Source of the DNA: Epiperipatus broadwayi
Lineage: Eukaryota > Onychophora > Udeonychophora > Euonychophora > Peripatidae
Length of the DNA stretch: 64,000 nucleotides
Assembly (NCBI GenBank): GCA_028023455.1
Contig: JAQFVV010000282.1
Coordinates: 437,001-501,000 of the forward strand
Reading direction: 5' to 3'
Positions 11,642 to 22,629 of this stretch are shown here, piece after piece. The notes under the pieces were generated by a model. It saw only the letters and a program-made list of their open reading frames with translations. It ran no database searches and was not told where the DNA came from. Position 1 is the stretch's first letter; each line of letters begins with the position of its first letter. Both the position numbers and the translations under genes were made by a program.

Positions 11642-13597
11642 TTCTAATGAATTTAAATTAAAACGTACAAATTGGTTTCAAGTATTAGTAGATTTTGAAC
11701 ATGATTCAGATTTGAATGAAATTAATATGAAAATAACTGATACACTTTTAAAAACTGCAACAAAGATAGCTGGTAGAAAAAAGCAGCAATTGACCAATAA
11801 AATTTCTACTGAAATTAGAGAATTTATGAAGAAAAGAAGGAATATATGAAGATATACAAAAATGATGAAATAAAAAGGATTGAATATCTTGAATTTTGTA
11901 AAATGGTGTGGAAAAGAATTTAAAATGATATAAGAAAGTATAACTGTGAACTAGCAAGGAAAGCTGTAGAAGAGAATAAAAGTCTCAAGAATGTAAAACA
12001 ACATTTTGATATTGGTAAGAAATCTATATCTACAATAAGAAAAAAGATAGAATTATTACTAAAAAAAGAGATGACATCATAAAATGGGTAGAAGACTTTT
12101 ATCAAGAATTATATAGTAATAAAGAACAAGTACCTCCTACATCTATTACATCTTCTGAATTGCTGAGAATTTTAAATGAAGGACTGAGACATGCAATTAA
12201 ATGTATGAAGAAAGAAAAGGCTCCAGGTAATGATGGAATTATAATTGATATATTAAAAGGAGGTGAAAAAATAGAAAAAATTTATGCGAAGTTATATACC
12301 AAATGTCTAAATGATAAAGATGTACCAGAAGATTGAAAGAATGCAGTATTAATATTAATATTTAAAAAAGGTGATAAAGAAGATATTAGAAATTACAGAC
12401 CTACCAGCCTTTTATCAGTTTTATACAAAATTTTTACCAAGATAATTACAATTCGCCTACAGAGAACATTGGATTTTCACCAACCAAGAGAACAAGCTGG
12501 ATTTAAAAGTGGTTTTAGTACAACAGATCATATCCAGGTATTGAGATAAGTTATAGAAAGAACAAATGAATATGAGTTGCCATTATGTTTTGGATTTGTA
12601 GACTATGAAAAGGCATTTGATTCTATAAATATTTCTTCAGTGATTAAAGCATTGGATCATCAAGGTGTAGATCCAGAATATTGTCATATTTTAAAGAATA
12701 TTTATAAAAATGCAACAGCAAGAATAAGATTGCATAATGATACTGGGAAAGTCAACATTGAGAAGGGTGTAAGACAGGGTGACTCCATATCTCCAAAACT
12801 TTTTACATCAGTGCTGCAAGAAATATTTTGTGGATTAAAATGGGAAATTAAAGGAGTGAAAGTAAATGGAGATTATTTAAGTCATTTAGATTTTGCAAGT
12901 GATGTAGTTGTTTTCGCAAATAATGCTTTAGAGCTGCAGAAAATGTTGCAGGAGTTATCAGATGAAGAAAGTAGGATTAAAGATAAATGTTAAAAAGACT
13001 AAAGTAATGTTTAATGGATTTTCTCAAAATATGAAAATAAAGATTGATTATGATTAGTTAGAAGAAGTTAACAGTTATGAATACCTTGGTCAGATTATTA
13101 ATACAGATGGAAACATAATGGATAAAATTAATCATAGAATTAAACTTGGTTGGAGTGCTTTTGGTAGAAATCACTTGATACTAAAAGGAAATATGCCTGT
13201 GTTTGAAAAGGAGGGTTGTTAATAAATGTGTTTTACCAGTTCTTACTTATGGATCTGAGACTTGGACACTTAATAGAAGAGCAATACAGAGACTTCAAAC
13301 CACTCAAAGAAGTATGGAGAGATGCATGACCTCATTAAAAAAATTAAAAGATTGAAGTGGAGTTGGGCTGGACATATTGCTAGAAGAAATGATAATAGAT
13401 GGACAATTGAAATTTTTGAACTGGATTCCAAGAGATTGTAAAAGATCCAGAAAGAAACCACATGTGAGATGGATGGATGAAATAAGAAAGTGTGTAGGAG
13501 TGATGTGGAGAAGAAAAGCTCAAGATCGGAAAAGATGGACTGAACTTGGAGAGACCTTCATCCTGCAGTGTATTGATAATGGTTGATGATGATGATA
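11642..13597 (+). pseudogene. RTE-clade LINE reverse transcriptase, 5'-truncated and broken
   Basis: This is a non-LTR retrotransposon ORF2 remnant. It lacks the upstream endonuclease domain and begins right after an (AT)n tract. One frame, from about 12121 to 12993, carries most of the reverse transcriptase: a KAPGNDGI finger motif, NYRPTSLL, motif A (FVDYEKAFDS) and motif B (GVRQGDSISPKLF). Motif C reads FASD where active enzymes have [FY]ADD. In-frame stops lie at 12334-12336 (probably a former Trp) and 12547-12549, plus others upstream. A frameshift near 12970-12985 leads to KINVKKTKVMFNG. The C-terminal part (SWAGHIARR, RWMDEIRK, WTELGETFILQ) at 13320-13585 is typical of RTE. The 3' end is a short 'gatgatgatga' repeat, as RTE elements often have. 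About 60 bp are deleted near 13327 relative to the copy at 26870. It is certainly inactive. Confidence 0.9.
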
Positions 13598-13639
13598 TAT
13601 AATATTTAAATACTTGTATACTGCCTATACTAAACTTAA

Positions 13640-14040
13640 TGTAATTGTAAAAGACTTGATCTCAGACTTTTAAACTCCCTACAGCTATCCAATCCATCTT
13701 ATACAACTGACACACATGACCACATACATGTGAAAAAAAAAGATTTCTAATATAGATATGTGAATGCTAAACCAGCACTCATCAGTTTGTCAATTGCCAT
13801 CTCCCACACATATATAAAATCAATGGTCAGTTTATATTAAGATAGCAAAACTTCAAACTTTAATGGACAAACTTCAATCTTCTCCATTCTCCAACTCTCC
13901 AGCCATCCATATCATTGAAAATCCAAAACCTTTGTTGATGCCAATATTATTGTCATACTCATATTACTTTAAGTCAATCCGATCCCTTATACATAGGGCA
14001 ATAATATGTCCATTTAATTATAAAGAAGAGGGATAGATGA
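13640..14040 (+). repeat. Dispersed repeat R1, diverged copy
   Basis: It contains the R1 blocks 'gctaaaccagcactcatca', 'actttaatggaca' and 'tcattgaaaatcc' in order, at lower identity than the 3.7-kb copies. It faces the minus-strand copy at 14110-14482, making an inverted R1 pair. Confidence 0.75.
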
Positions 14041-14109
14041 ATATAGGCTAGATATGTAACATTTAAATACATGTATATTGTCTATATAAAACTTAATGAA
14101 ATTATAAGT

Positions 14110-14478
14110 AACTTGATCTGAGCAGATTGACTTAAGGTCAACATGGGTATGACAATAATATTGGCATTAGTAAAGGCTTTGGGCATTCCATCCTCAGGTT
14201 TTCAATGATATAGATGGCTTAAGAGGTGGAGAGTGGAGAAGATTGGAGCTTGTTCATTAAAGTTTGACAATTTTCTACCTTAATATAAACTGAGCACTGA
14301 TTGTATAAATGTGAGGGAAATGGTGATCTGGACCAACTAATGAGTGTTTGTTCAGCATGGAATACATATATTACAAATCATTTATCTTTTGATATATATA
14401 TGTGTGTGTGGTCATGTGTACATGCTGTATAAGATGAAATGAAAATCTGTAGGAAGTTCAAAAGACTGAGATCAAATC

Positions 14479-14482
<4 letters not shown>
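14110..14482 (-). repeat. Dispersed repeat R1, inverted partner
   Basis: Its blocks are the reverse complements of R1: 'ttgacttaaggtcaacatgg', 'ttcattaaagtttgac' and 'ctggaccaactaatga'. It ends in the tRNA-like 'gagatcaaatccc' directly before an (AT)n tract. Confidence 0.75.

Positions 14483-14532
<50 letters not shown>
14482..14532. repeat. (AT)n microsatellite, ~50 bp
   Basis: An uninterrupted AT dinucleotide run immediately follows the end of an R1 copy. Confidence 0.95.
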
Positions 14533-14535
<3 letters not shown>

Positions 14536-15287
14536 GGTGAAAATTTTCATGGGCTATAGATGTAAATAAAATGTTATCTGAGTATGTTCAACCAGGTCAC
14601 AGTGTTCATTAATTGGGTAATAAATATTTTAAAAATGTAATTGTAGCAGTGTTATAAAAGAGGATACTATCCAGATGAGACATTCTCCAACAATGTCAGA
14701 TTAGAGAAACCATTGAGATCTTTAAAAGGTTAGATTGTATCAGAAAATGTGATGATACATGCAAATTACCTTCTATTGGGAAGAATTTTTTAAATATTAT
14801 TTCTGTTTTCTATTAATACAACATTCAACATTGTTATACATCAATGTTTACAGCATCTCCATAATTATTTTATAATATTTATTATCCAGTTGATAACCAA
14901 TGTGATCTGGTCAAAATGTTGATTTATATATTAACATATATTTTCAATAAATTTTATACAGATGTGGCCGGATAATATTTCATTTATATGTATATATTCT
15001 CATATAATAAAAATATAATATATAATCTCAAATTGCTTTAATATACTTTAAAATACAATATTATAATGCACTTCTACCAATTAATAATCAGCTGGAAATT
15101 GTCTGTTAAAAAATTATTAACATCACTACCTCAATAAGAATTTACACAGTTATTTTATAAATACACATTGCTTTATATATATTTTAACCTAAAATATTAA
15201 ACTATAATTATTTTCTAATAATCATTTAGAAATATTCTGTAAAAATCTGTTCAATATCACTATCTATATAAGTATTTATATAATTAC
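14533..15287. other. AT-rich DNA, nothing recognised
   Basis: No gene or repeat is supported here. Confidence 0.5.
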
Positions 15288-15375
15288 GTATGGCTGAAAA
15301 GTTGGAGTGTGAAATAGATTGAGGTCTGTCCATTAAAGTTTGAAGATTTTCCATCTTTATATAAACCAACCCCTG

Positions 15376-15444
<69 letters not shown>

Positions 15445-15600
15445 GAGATGATGATCTGGACCAAATGATAAATACAGGTCAGCATGTAATATGTATATTG
15501 GATATCTTTTTTACATGTGTGTATTAATGTGTATCAGTTATATGAGATAGTGTATCACTGAAGGAAGCCTGAAGGTTTGTGTTCAAATCCCTTATAATTA
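15288..15600 (-). repeat. R1 copy with an internal (AT)n expansion
   Basis: R1 blocks 'gttggagtgtgaaatagatt' and 'gtccattaaagtttga' precede, and 'gatgatgatctggaccaaat' follows, a ~62-bp (AT)n run at 15380-15442. The run sits where other copies have a short 'tatataaatgtg' type sequence. The copy ends with 'gtgttcaaatccc', a B-box-like motif. Confidence 0.8.
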
Positions 15601-15995
15601 CATCTAAACTCCAAATATATAAAAGTGTATCTGTATTCAAATATTAAATATAAATCCATATGTATATACATAAATTAAATACAATGACTTTAATCTTCAA
15701 CATCTACAACCAGTATGTAATACTGCAAGAAACTTTCATATGCCTTAAGTTCATACAATTTCTTTAATTGAGCTATCTCAGTATCTTCCTAAGTATGGTT
15801 GTGCTTGCAAAAGTCAAATTGGTTTGGATTTTGCTTGCATGGTATAAGTTTCATGCCACTTTTCAGGATTTAGCAATATGTAACACTACTTGGAATCTAA
15901 ACATAAATAATTTTATATCTCCATTTTTTTTTGCAATCTATAGTTATATTTTTTATTTTTATACAAATTTTATGATACAATAATGAAAATCAAAT
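15601..15995. other. AT-rich DNA, no supported gene
   Basis: A 71-codon hydrophobic frame at 15768-15983 (plus) has no recognised motif and is probably chance. Confidence 0.45.
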
Positions 15996-16004
15996 ATATT
16001 TATT

Positions 16005-16275
16005 ATAATAATAGGTTGTTCTTTTCCTAAAAAAAAAAAAACAACCATCTGATCTCATGCGGAAGCTCCATTCCTGTGATCTACAGTTTTTATATACAAA
16101 TATTATAATACTTTTTTTATATTTTCTTTTTCATTATTGTTTGTAATTATAAATTTATTTAACACACATTGATATTGATTACATAAGTAATATTTACTAA
16201 GACAAAAAGCCTAAAGCATGTGCAGTTGAAAATGCGAAGGTAGGGACCTCTATAGGTCTTAACCACAAGCTTACG
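16005..16275 (+). repeat. Direct repeat, left copy
   Basis: It holds 'atttattataataataggt' and 'ttcttttcctaaaa', and further on 'acataagtaatat' and 'gtagggacctct'. These blocks recur at 17340-17530, in swapped order, on the other side of the palindrome and hAT insertion. Confidence 0.65.
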
Positions 16276-16816
16276 CATTATTTTTTGTAATAAATTAGCA
16301 AAACTTTTTTGCCACCGCACCAAAAAAGGTTTTATTATTTACGTTTTAGATTCATCTGAGCATGATTGCAGTGTGTTACACCAGAATCATAACTCACATT
16401 GATTGGCTAAGTCTGCTGCCTATTTATTGAATAATAATTATGATAATTATTTAAATTTAGGTTTTAAATATTTCACTTGTTTGAAAGTCGAATACTATTT
16501 TCTTTCTTAATAATGATATGATTGCAGTTGGCAATAAAGATTGCCTCCTTAACTTTTATCAATTATAATCACATCATCAATAAGAAAAAAAATAGTATTC
16601 AACTTTTGAACAAGTGGAATATTTAAAGCCTAATTTAAATAATTATCATAATTATTCCTTAATAAATAAAGCAGCACACGTAGCCAATCAATGAGTGCTA
16701 TTAATCTGGTGTTCCTCACCAAAAGCTTGCTCACCTATATTTAAAAAGTAAACAATAAAACCTTTTCTGTTGTGGTAATAAAAACATTTGGTTAATTTAT
16801 TATAATTCTTATTTAA
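16276..16816. repeat. Large foldback element, ~250-bp arms
   Basis: The left arm (about 16276-16530) and right arm (about 16564-16816) are reverse complements with indels. Blocks include 'cattgattggct', 'ataattatgataattattta', 'cacttgtt' and 'gaatactattttctttctta'. The loop is ~33 bp. The minus-strand frame at 16688-16894 straddles this arm and the hAT end and is not a gene. Confidence 0.85.
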
Positions 16817-16852
16817 AGTTGTAATTAATAATTTGTAAATTGCATACTCATT

Positions 16853-17346
16853 ATGTAAGTCAGGGGTGGGCAATTGTTTTGATTCGGGGGCCACAGAGGC
16901 TTGCAGAGGGCAACATTGGGGGCCATTTTGTGGAAGCGAAGGTTAGCAGAGTGCTGCACCTTTTTTCATGACACAATAAACACATTGCTTTATTCCCTGT
17001 ATTACCAAAGAAATATTTGTTTCTCCATTCTTCATTAAACAGACGACATTCATCACCGATTTTACATTTTTTCGGAGGGTTCATGGTTTCACTAAAGTTG
17101 CTCATTTAAAGACAAAATTGAAATTAACCAGATCAACTGGAAAAGCACTGCACATCATATCTACACTGAGCATGTGTATTGATGTGGCCATCCTAGTGGA
17201 AAATAAGAGATGAATCTTCAGTGGTGCATGGGAAGGAAATCTCAATTCAAGGTGGATTTTTCTGATTGTCTTGGTGGGCCACACAAAAATTCTTAGTGGG
17301 CCGCATGTGGCCCCCAGGCTGCTATTTGCCCACCCCTGACATAAGT
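16853..17346 (-). mobile_element. hAT transposon remnant with TIRs and imperfect 8-bp TSD
   Basis: The element proper is 16861-17338 (478 bp). It begins CAGGGGTGGGCAA and ends TTGCCCACCCCTG, a 13-bp perfect terminal inverted repeat of the type known in hAT (Charlie-like) elements. The flanks 'atgtaagt' and 'acataagt' match at 6 of 8 positions, as expected of an aged hAT 8-bp target duplication. The interior keeps only the start of a transposase reading leftward, so this is an internally deleted, non-autonomous copy. It landed in the direct-repeat unit that borders the foldback at 16276-16816. Confidence 0.92.
16950..17105 (-). pseudogene. hAT transposase N-terminal fragment, BED zinc-finger-like
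   Basis: The frame starts MSNFSETMNPP and contains FNEEWRNKYFF followed by AMCLLCHEKRC. The pattern (F-N-x-x-W-x-x-K-Y-F-F, then C-x-x-C) is the first half of the BED-like zinc finger in hAT transposases of the type domesticated as vertebrate FAM200/GTF2IRD2-like genes. The histidine half of the finger and the whole catalytic and dimerisation region are missing. After about residue 50 the sequence runs into element-end DNA. The fragment lies inside an element with hAT ends, which supports the call independently. It is not functional as a transposase. Confidence 0.75.
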
Positions 17347-17530
17347 AATATACATTAAGGTTATAGCCTTAAGACTATGTGCCTAAAATGCGACAGTAGG
17401 GACCTCTACAAATCTAAACACAAGATTAACGACTTTAAAAGACAAGAGGTTATTATTAATAATGCTTGTGTAATAAAAATTAAATGTATTTATTATAATA
17501 ATAGGTCATTCTTTTCCTAAAAGAAGACAA
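17347..17530 (+). repeat. Direct repeat, right copy
   Basis: It matches 16005-16275 through 'gtagggacctct' and 'atttattataataataggt' followed by 'cattcttttcctaaaa'. The hAT element interrupts its left border. Confidence 0.65.
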
Positions 17531-17944
17531 TCAACCGATTTCAATTAGAAACTATATAAAACAAAAGTAATTTTACTTTTTAATTTTTTGCGATTTTAAT
17601 ATTTTTTAATTTTTTTTATACATATTGTAAATAATGCTTACAATTTTAAAAAAAATCAAACTTGAAAGATAATTACATCTTGAATTAAAATGATTCTTAA
17701 AACCAATATCAGATAGTGGTTGTAACATTTACATTATAAAACCATAATGTAACCATTATGAATTAAATCAGATTAAATAAAAATATCAAATAAGTAACTC
17801 AGACAATTCATTTTTCTTTCTAAGAAAAATACACACATGGTGGTGATCTCATTTGAAGAAAAATATTTGTGGCAAGTAGAATTTTTTTAATTCAATTTTT
17901 GTGAAACGTCATTAGCACATCAAATCAATTTTTCAGTTTCCAGA

Positions 17945-18091
17945 TCCATTCTGCCTTTGGCAGACTGACTCAATTAGTTAGAGTATTACCTTACAATTCA
18001 GTATTTAATAATCTAAAGGTCAAAGTTTGTTTCCCGTACTAGTACTGTCACTGTTTAGGCTAGCAATACCTGAAGAAGAGAGGAGAATAAT
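17945..18091 (+). repeat. tRNA-derived SINE T1, copy b
   Basis: It has the same structure as the copies at 5464 and 28441: an A-box-like 'gactcaattagttagagt', a B-box remnant 'gtttgtttccc' (18025-18035), then 'agtactgtcactg' and the tail 'cctgaagaagagaggagaat'. Both promoter boxes are degraded. It runs straight into an FB-B hairpin. Confidence 0.75.
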
Positions 18092-18102
18092 AGTAATAAA
18101 CA

Positions 18103-18335
18103 TCACATGATGACCATTTCCTATGCTTGCTTATAACTGTTATTAAAACAGGCAAAACTCACTACACGTATTGCCACACACAACAAGCTAGAGTAATCAA
18201 TGAATGCCAGAAGAATTGTGCATAAAATCCACTAGATGGGGCTTTTATGCACAAGCCTTCTGGCCTCCATTGATTACTCTAGCTTCCTGTGTGTGGCAAT
18301 ACGTATAGTGAGTTTTGCCTGTTTTAATGAGAATA
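18103..18335. repeat. FB-B foldback hairpin, ~89-bp arms
   Basis: The arms at 18143-18231 and 18240-18328 are almost perfectly complementary ('taaaacaggcaaaactcact' outward). The loop is about 8 bp. A flanking 'catcacatgatgaccatttc' tail is the family signature. A transcript would form a long, nearly perfect stem. Confidence 0.9.
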
Positions 18336-19353
18336 TTTCTACTCAAAATACTGTGTATATTCTAACTTGGGTGTTATTAATAAGAGATGAATGTAATTGA
18401 AAAATTTTAATAACGTTTAAAATTTTTCATTGAATATTTAATATTAGATGTTGGAAATAGTTCTCTATACACAGATCTGTTGCTTTTCTATAATTATCAC
18501 AATCATGTTTTCTGAAAAAGATATGGTCCTATTTCAATAAATATATCTTAGAAATTAGCTGTGATGTATTATGAATAATTTAACTAAATAATTTATTATC
18601 TAAAGTTTCTTTAGGTAAATTACAATGAAAATTGTTTTAGCTATCTTCTTATGAATATGACATTGACTTTTATTTTTATGTGATATCAAAAAGAAATAAC
18701 TTCTTCATCAATATACTTTATATTTATCTATAGTTTGGATTAATATATTTCATCATGCATTTCAAATGGTATATACATTATATCTGAATAACAATGTGAT
18801 ATTTCTTTATTGGCAATAATAAACTTCTTTTATTTATTCATACATATCATAATATATATAATAAATGGTTTGTTTCTTTACTAAATAGTCACTGGATAGA
18901 TGGATGGTTTCTTTACTTTTTCCAGTAGCTATAAAGGGGTATCTTGAAAAGGAATGATAATTGATCTTACTATCTTTTAGCAACACTATTAATGAATAAT
19001 TGCTTACTATGGAAATATTATCAATGTTCAGTACTTTGTCTACAGTGAATTTGACTGTCACGGGTTTCTATATTAAAATTATATGTTGGTGTTTTCAGAT
19101 AGATGGTGTGAATTACCCACATGGATATGTCTCACACAAACAAAAGGATTAAGATTAAATCTTTTTTGTCTTTTAAAACAACTAGATACTAATAGAGTAG
19201 CGGTTCTCAAAAACATTTATTAAACTAATTAATATGGGTGATATATTACAAATATGGATAATGAACAATTACAATATTAGATGAGTTATGGAACTAACAT
19301 TATTGAGTTAAACAGGGATAGGTATTTAGTGGTTAAGTTCTTTGTTAACTTTA
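18336..19353. other. AT-rich DNA, nothing recognised
   Basis: No supported gene. The 75-codon minus frame at 18834-19061 has no known motif. Confidence 0.45.
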
Positions 19354-19749
19354 TTAGAGAGTCTGATATAGCTTCCATGTCTCTTGAAAAATGAATGTTG
19401 TGGCAAGAGTTTTGTCTCTTTGTTTAATTTTCTCTATGCTCTGAATAAATAATGAGTTTTCATCTGGCTTGGGATGTTGGTATTGTGCCTTACAATCCAA
19501 ATGGCATAGGTGATGAAAATATCTTCCACGAATGCATTCTTTTATATTAAGTATTTTGTGGTAATCTATCTTTGAATTGTTAAATATTATTGTTTTAATA
19601 TTACCTAGACCTATGCATGTTTTAATTATGTGGTCAAATGTTCTTTTACAAATAAATGAAATGAAACAAGCAAGCATTAAGTTTTCGCTTATAAAAAAAA
19701 ATATTTTAATAATTTTTTTTTTGTTAATCTGTCCTTGATTAAGAAACAA
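19354..19749 (-). other. Unrecognised 131-codon open frame
   Basis: I do not recognise this frame. It is one of the longest in the window. Its C-terminal half (IRGRYFHHLCHLDCK, then RDKTLATTFIFQETWKL) has a balanced composition unlike the low-complexity frames nearby. The N-terminal third is a hydrophobic, lysine- and phenylalanine-rich run encoded by poly(A/T) and is probably not real. It could be an exon or an old element fragment. There is no start context, partner exon or domain to support a function. Confidence 0.2.
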
Positions 19750-19934
19750 ATGAAAACAATCTCTTTTAGAATTAAGCTTTATAATTTTATGTAATTTGAA
19801 GTTTTATAAAAAGTCATCAGAAATCAGTTATCTGCATTGGTAATTTTTACAAAATAACATTTTTTGGTAGTTTACTGAAACACCATCGAATTTGTCAAAA
19901 TTATAACTAAATAATCCTTTTCTTATTATACTAT

Positions 19935-20860
19935 TTTAATTTTAACTTTCTGGTCCATTGTCATAAATTATTTCATTTTTTCATCAATTCACCCTCTGTT
20001 GAATTTTTTCATAAGTATTATACATTAAAATGGGTGTAAAACAATATATTTTATTATAATAAATTTTTTGCCAAAAATTTTGCACTAAAAGGCGGGAAAT
20101 TCAAAATTCCTGCTCTTAAAATAAACATAAGCCCCACCCTGACATGGTCAGCCATTGCCTGTTGCCAAGGCTATAAAACATTCGGCATTTTACAACATTG
20201 TAGTTCCAATGACACAAAAATGTGTTTATTTGCGAATTTATTATGCTTTTAGATATTTTTTTAAAAATAATTTACACTATATTTATTAGATATCAAGAAA
20301 TATAAATTATTAATACCTTATTTTGACTTGAAATATTTTATTTTCAAAAATATAATGTTATATTAGCAGCTAATGTAAATATGCCCTGAAGCAATTTACA
20401 ACATTAGCTTCTATTAAACAATCTACTTTATACTTATGAGTATGAAAATATCACAATTTTGCAATAATTATTCAAAAAATTTAAACTATTAAAGCATAAT
20501 TCGTTAGATATAAGAGAAATAAATAATTATTCATTTGAATGTTTAAAAATAATAAGAATTAAGAAATATTTTGTTGATTTTATAAACTGAAAATAATCTT
20601 TCTAGAAACGATGATATGTAAAGTCTTTGTTTTGATTGTGATCTCATTTTTTTAACATTTACAGAAACAAAATGTGAACATTTAAAATTTGTTTCAGTAG
20701 TAAACAAAAATATCTTTCAAATGAAGTCAAATTTATTATTTTCTGATAAGTAATAATCATTTTATCATATATTTTACATAGATGTGTGAGACAAAAAAAA
20801 ATGTCAAAAAATGCTGAAATGTGTGAAAGGTTTGCTGCATTGTGAGGGGGTTAAATAACC
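19935..20860. repeat. Long dispersed segment D, copy 1
   Basis: About 850-900 bp align along their length with 43030-43900. Landmarks are 'cataagccccaccctgacat', 'ttagatatcaagaaatataa', 'ataatgttatattagcagct', 'tttattattttctgataagt' and 'aatgctgaaatgt'. The right border reads 'gggggttaa' here and 'gaagggttaa' in the other copy, so the outer end may be TTAACCC-like. A TATA-like 'gctataaaac' follows the first landmark. No protein is encoded. Confidence 0.8.
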
Positions 20861-20865
20861 TTTCA

Positions 20866-20915
20866 TCATCATCATTATTATTATGATGATGATGATGATA
20901 ATAATAATAATAATT
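20866..20915. repeat. ATC/ATA trinucleotide tract
   Basis: A run of 'catcatcatcattattatta', 'gatgatgatgatgataataa' and related triplets. Confidence 0.8.
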
Positions 20916-21149
20916 GCTTCATTTTTATCCAGTCTTTCTCAATTTTATTATTAATAACATCACATAATTACATTTTATGCATAAGTCATGTTTTTATAGA
21001 GCTGAAGTTACTCTGCTTTTACTGTAGGCAAAGCTAACTCAGACAATGTATCATTATTTATTACTGTTTCAGCCTTTCATAATTAATTTTAATTGACTAC
21101 TATCTTAGTTACATCTTGGCTGGAAATGTAATTTCCTCTTATTAAATTT

Positions 21150-21330
21150 TTCCCATATATATATAATTTAGCAATTTATATACATATGTAAATCTTGTGG
21201 GAAAAAATTAATCTTCACCTATGTGCTATTGGATTAACATATGAAATTTATATGCACTCACCTTTTAATAAGTGTTTTAAAAATGTAAGTAAATCACTTA
21301 TGCTTACCACTTATTTTTGTATAAACTAAT
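21150..21330 (+). repeat. Fragment of palindromic family E
   Basis: It shares 'gtaaatcttgtgg', 'attggatt' and 'catgcactcac'-type blocks with the arms of the palindrome at 22630-23205. Confidence 0.55.
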
Positions 21331-21560
21331 ACTGTTTGTCGTTGATGAGCAGATATATCCCACTGGATGGTGCTGTTTTTGCGCTAAAACACATAAAAAT
21401 GCTGTTTCCGCGGCCGACACCTTTGAACCTGAATTTTTTATAATACAACTTTTTTGTTGTGCTACAGATTGCAGGCCGCTATGTTGCATCACAGTACAGC
21501 ATGTATGTTTTATGCAGCAAATACATTTTCCAAATTCACACAGTTTATAAAATGATTACG
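21331..21560. other. GC-richer patch with overlapping short frames
   Basis: The patch holds 'ccgcggccgacacc' and 'gcaggccgct', very unlike its surroundings. Frames of 62 and 77 codons overlap on opposite strands, which means at most one can be real. Neither matches a family I know. An old repeat or a small exon are both possible. Confidence 0.25.
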
Positions 21561-22092
21561 GCTTGGGGAGAGGATGTGTTTTTTTTAATTGGATGGAAAT
21601 GTTGTTTTCATTGGATTTTTTTTATTTTAAAGTATTGAAATGTTCAGATTTTGTAAAGTAATAGTTAACAGACTTTTTACACCGTAGTGTATTGAAGTTT
21701 TAAGTAGTAAATGTTGATGAGATATATGTATAAAGTTATTTGGAATTAGGTAATGAGTCAAGTAACGTACTGTTCGTAACATTCCATGAGACATTTTAAG
21801 ATTGTACAGTGTGTATATTTTTGAAAAAAAAAAGTGTTAACACAAAAATATCCAGTAAGAAAAGTTCAATTATACAGTTTTTTTAAATGTCATAAAAAGC
21901 ATATATTATAAACATTATATATATATATATATATTTGTCGTTATTTAAAAAAGTTTTAGTTTCTTTCTTTTCTCCGACTACTGTTATTCTTTGTTGAATA
22001 TAGTTTACATTTATTGTTATCATTTATTCTATAGATGTTAGTAAAAAAAAATATTTTCAAAAATACGATTTTGATATTTTTTATTTTAACCG

Positions 22093-22222
22093 TAAACCTA
22101 ACCCTAAAACTAACCCTAAACTAACCCTAAAACTAACCCTAAAGCTAACCCTAAAACTAACCCTAATCCTAACCCTAAAGCTAACCCTAATCCTAACCCT
22201 AAAACTAACCCTAAACGTAAAC
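22093..22222. repeat. Interstitial telomere-like array, ~12-bp period
   Basis: Ten copies of 'taaccct' are spaced mostly 12 bp apart. The unit is one perfect vertebrate-type telomeric hexamer (CTAACC) followed by a variant hexamer (CTAAAA, CTAAAG or CTAATC). The C-rich strand is the plus strand. A short isolated relative, 'taaacctaaccctaaaaata', lies at 58505-58530. Confidence 0.9.
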
Positions 22223-22629
22223 ATAACAAGTTTTACTTTTAGTTATCATTCTATTTGAAATAAAAACTAGCGGTAAACAACAACAAAAAAAAGCCATAAT
22301 CCCAGTAAAAAAATCTCCGATAGAAAATTGATTTTTTTCTAATAAAAAGAAAACTAAAAAAGACGAATCAAATTGTAATTTGTTTATTTTATTTTACATT
22401 TATTATTATCATTTAATTTGTATACGTTAATAAAAAATAATATTTAAAATTAAGTAATATTTAAAAAAGACGATTTTATTTTTATTTTTATTTTCGCATT
22501 ACAAAAAACACATCAAAATGATTATAATTAACGGCCCATGAATGATCATATTTTATAATTTTAGCTTGATAACTGCGCCATCAAGTGGGATTTAGCAGCT
22601 ATTCTACGACAACCCTAATACTTATTGAC

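Noticed and set aside
16688-16894. 68-codon minus-strand frame
   Set aside because: It crosses from the palindrome arm into the end of the hAT element, so it cannot be one gene.
19935-20860. LTR of a retrovirus-like element, because of the TATA-like motif
   Set aside because: No TG...CA ends, no primer-binding site, no gag or pol nearby, and the two copies are 23 kb apart without an internal region.
21304-21550. Small conserved protein gene in the GC-richer patch
   Set aside because: Two frames overlap on opposite strands and neither shows a known motif or supporting signals.
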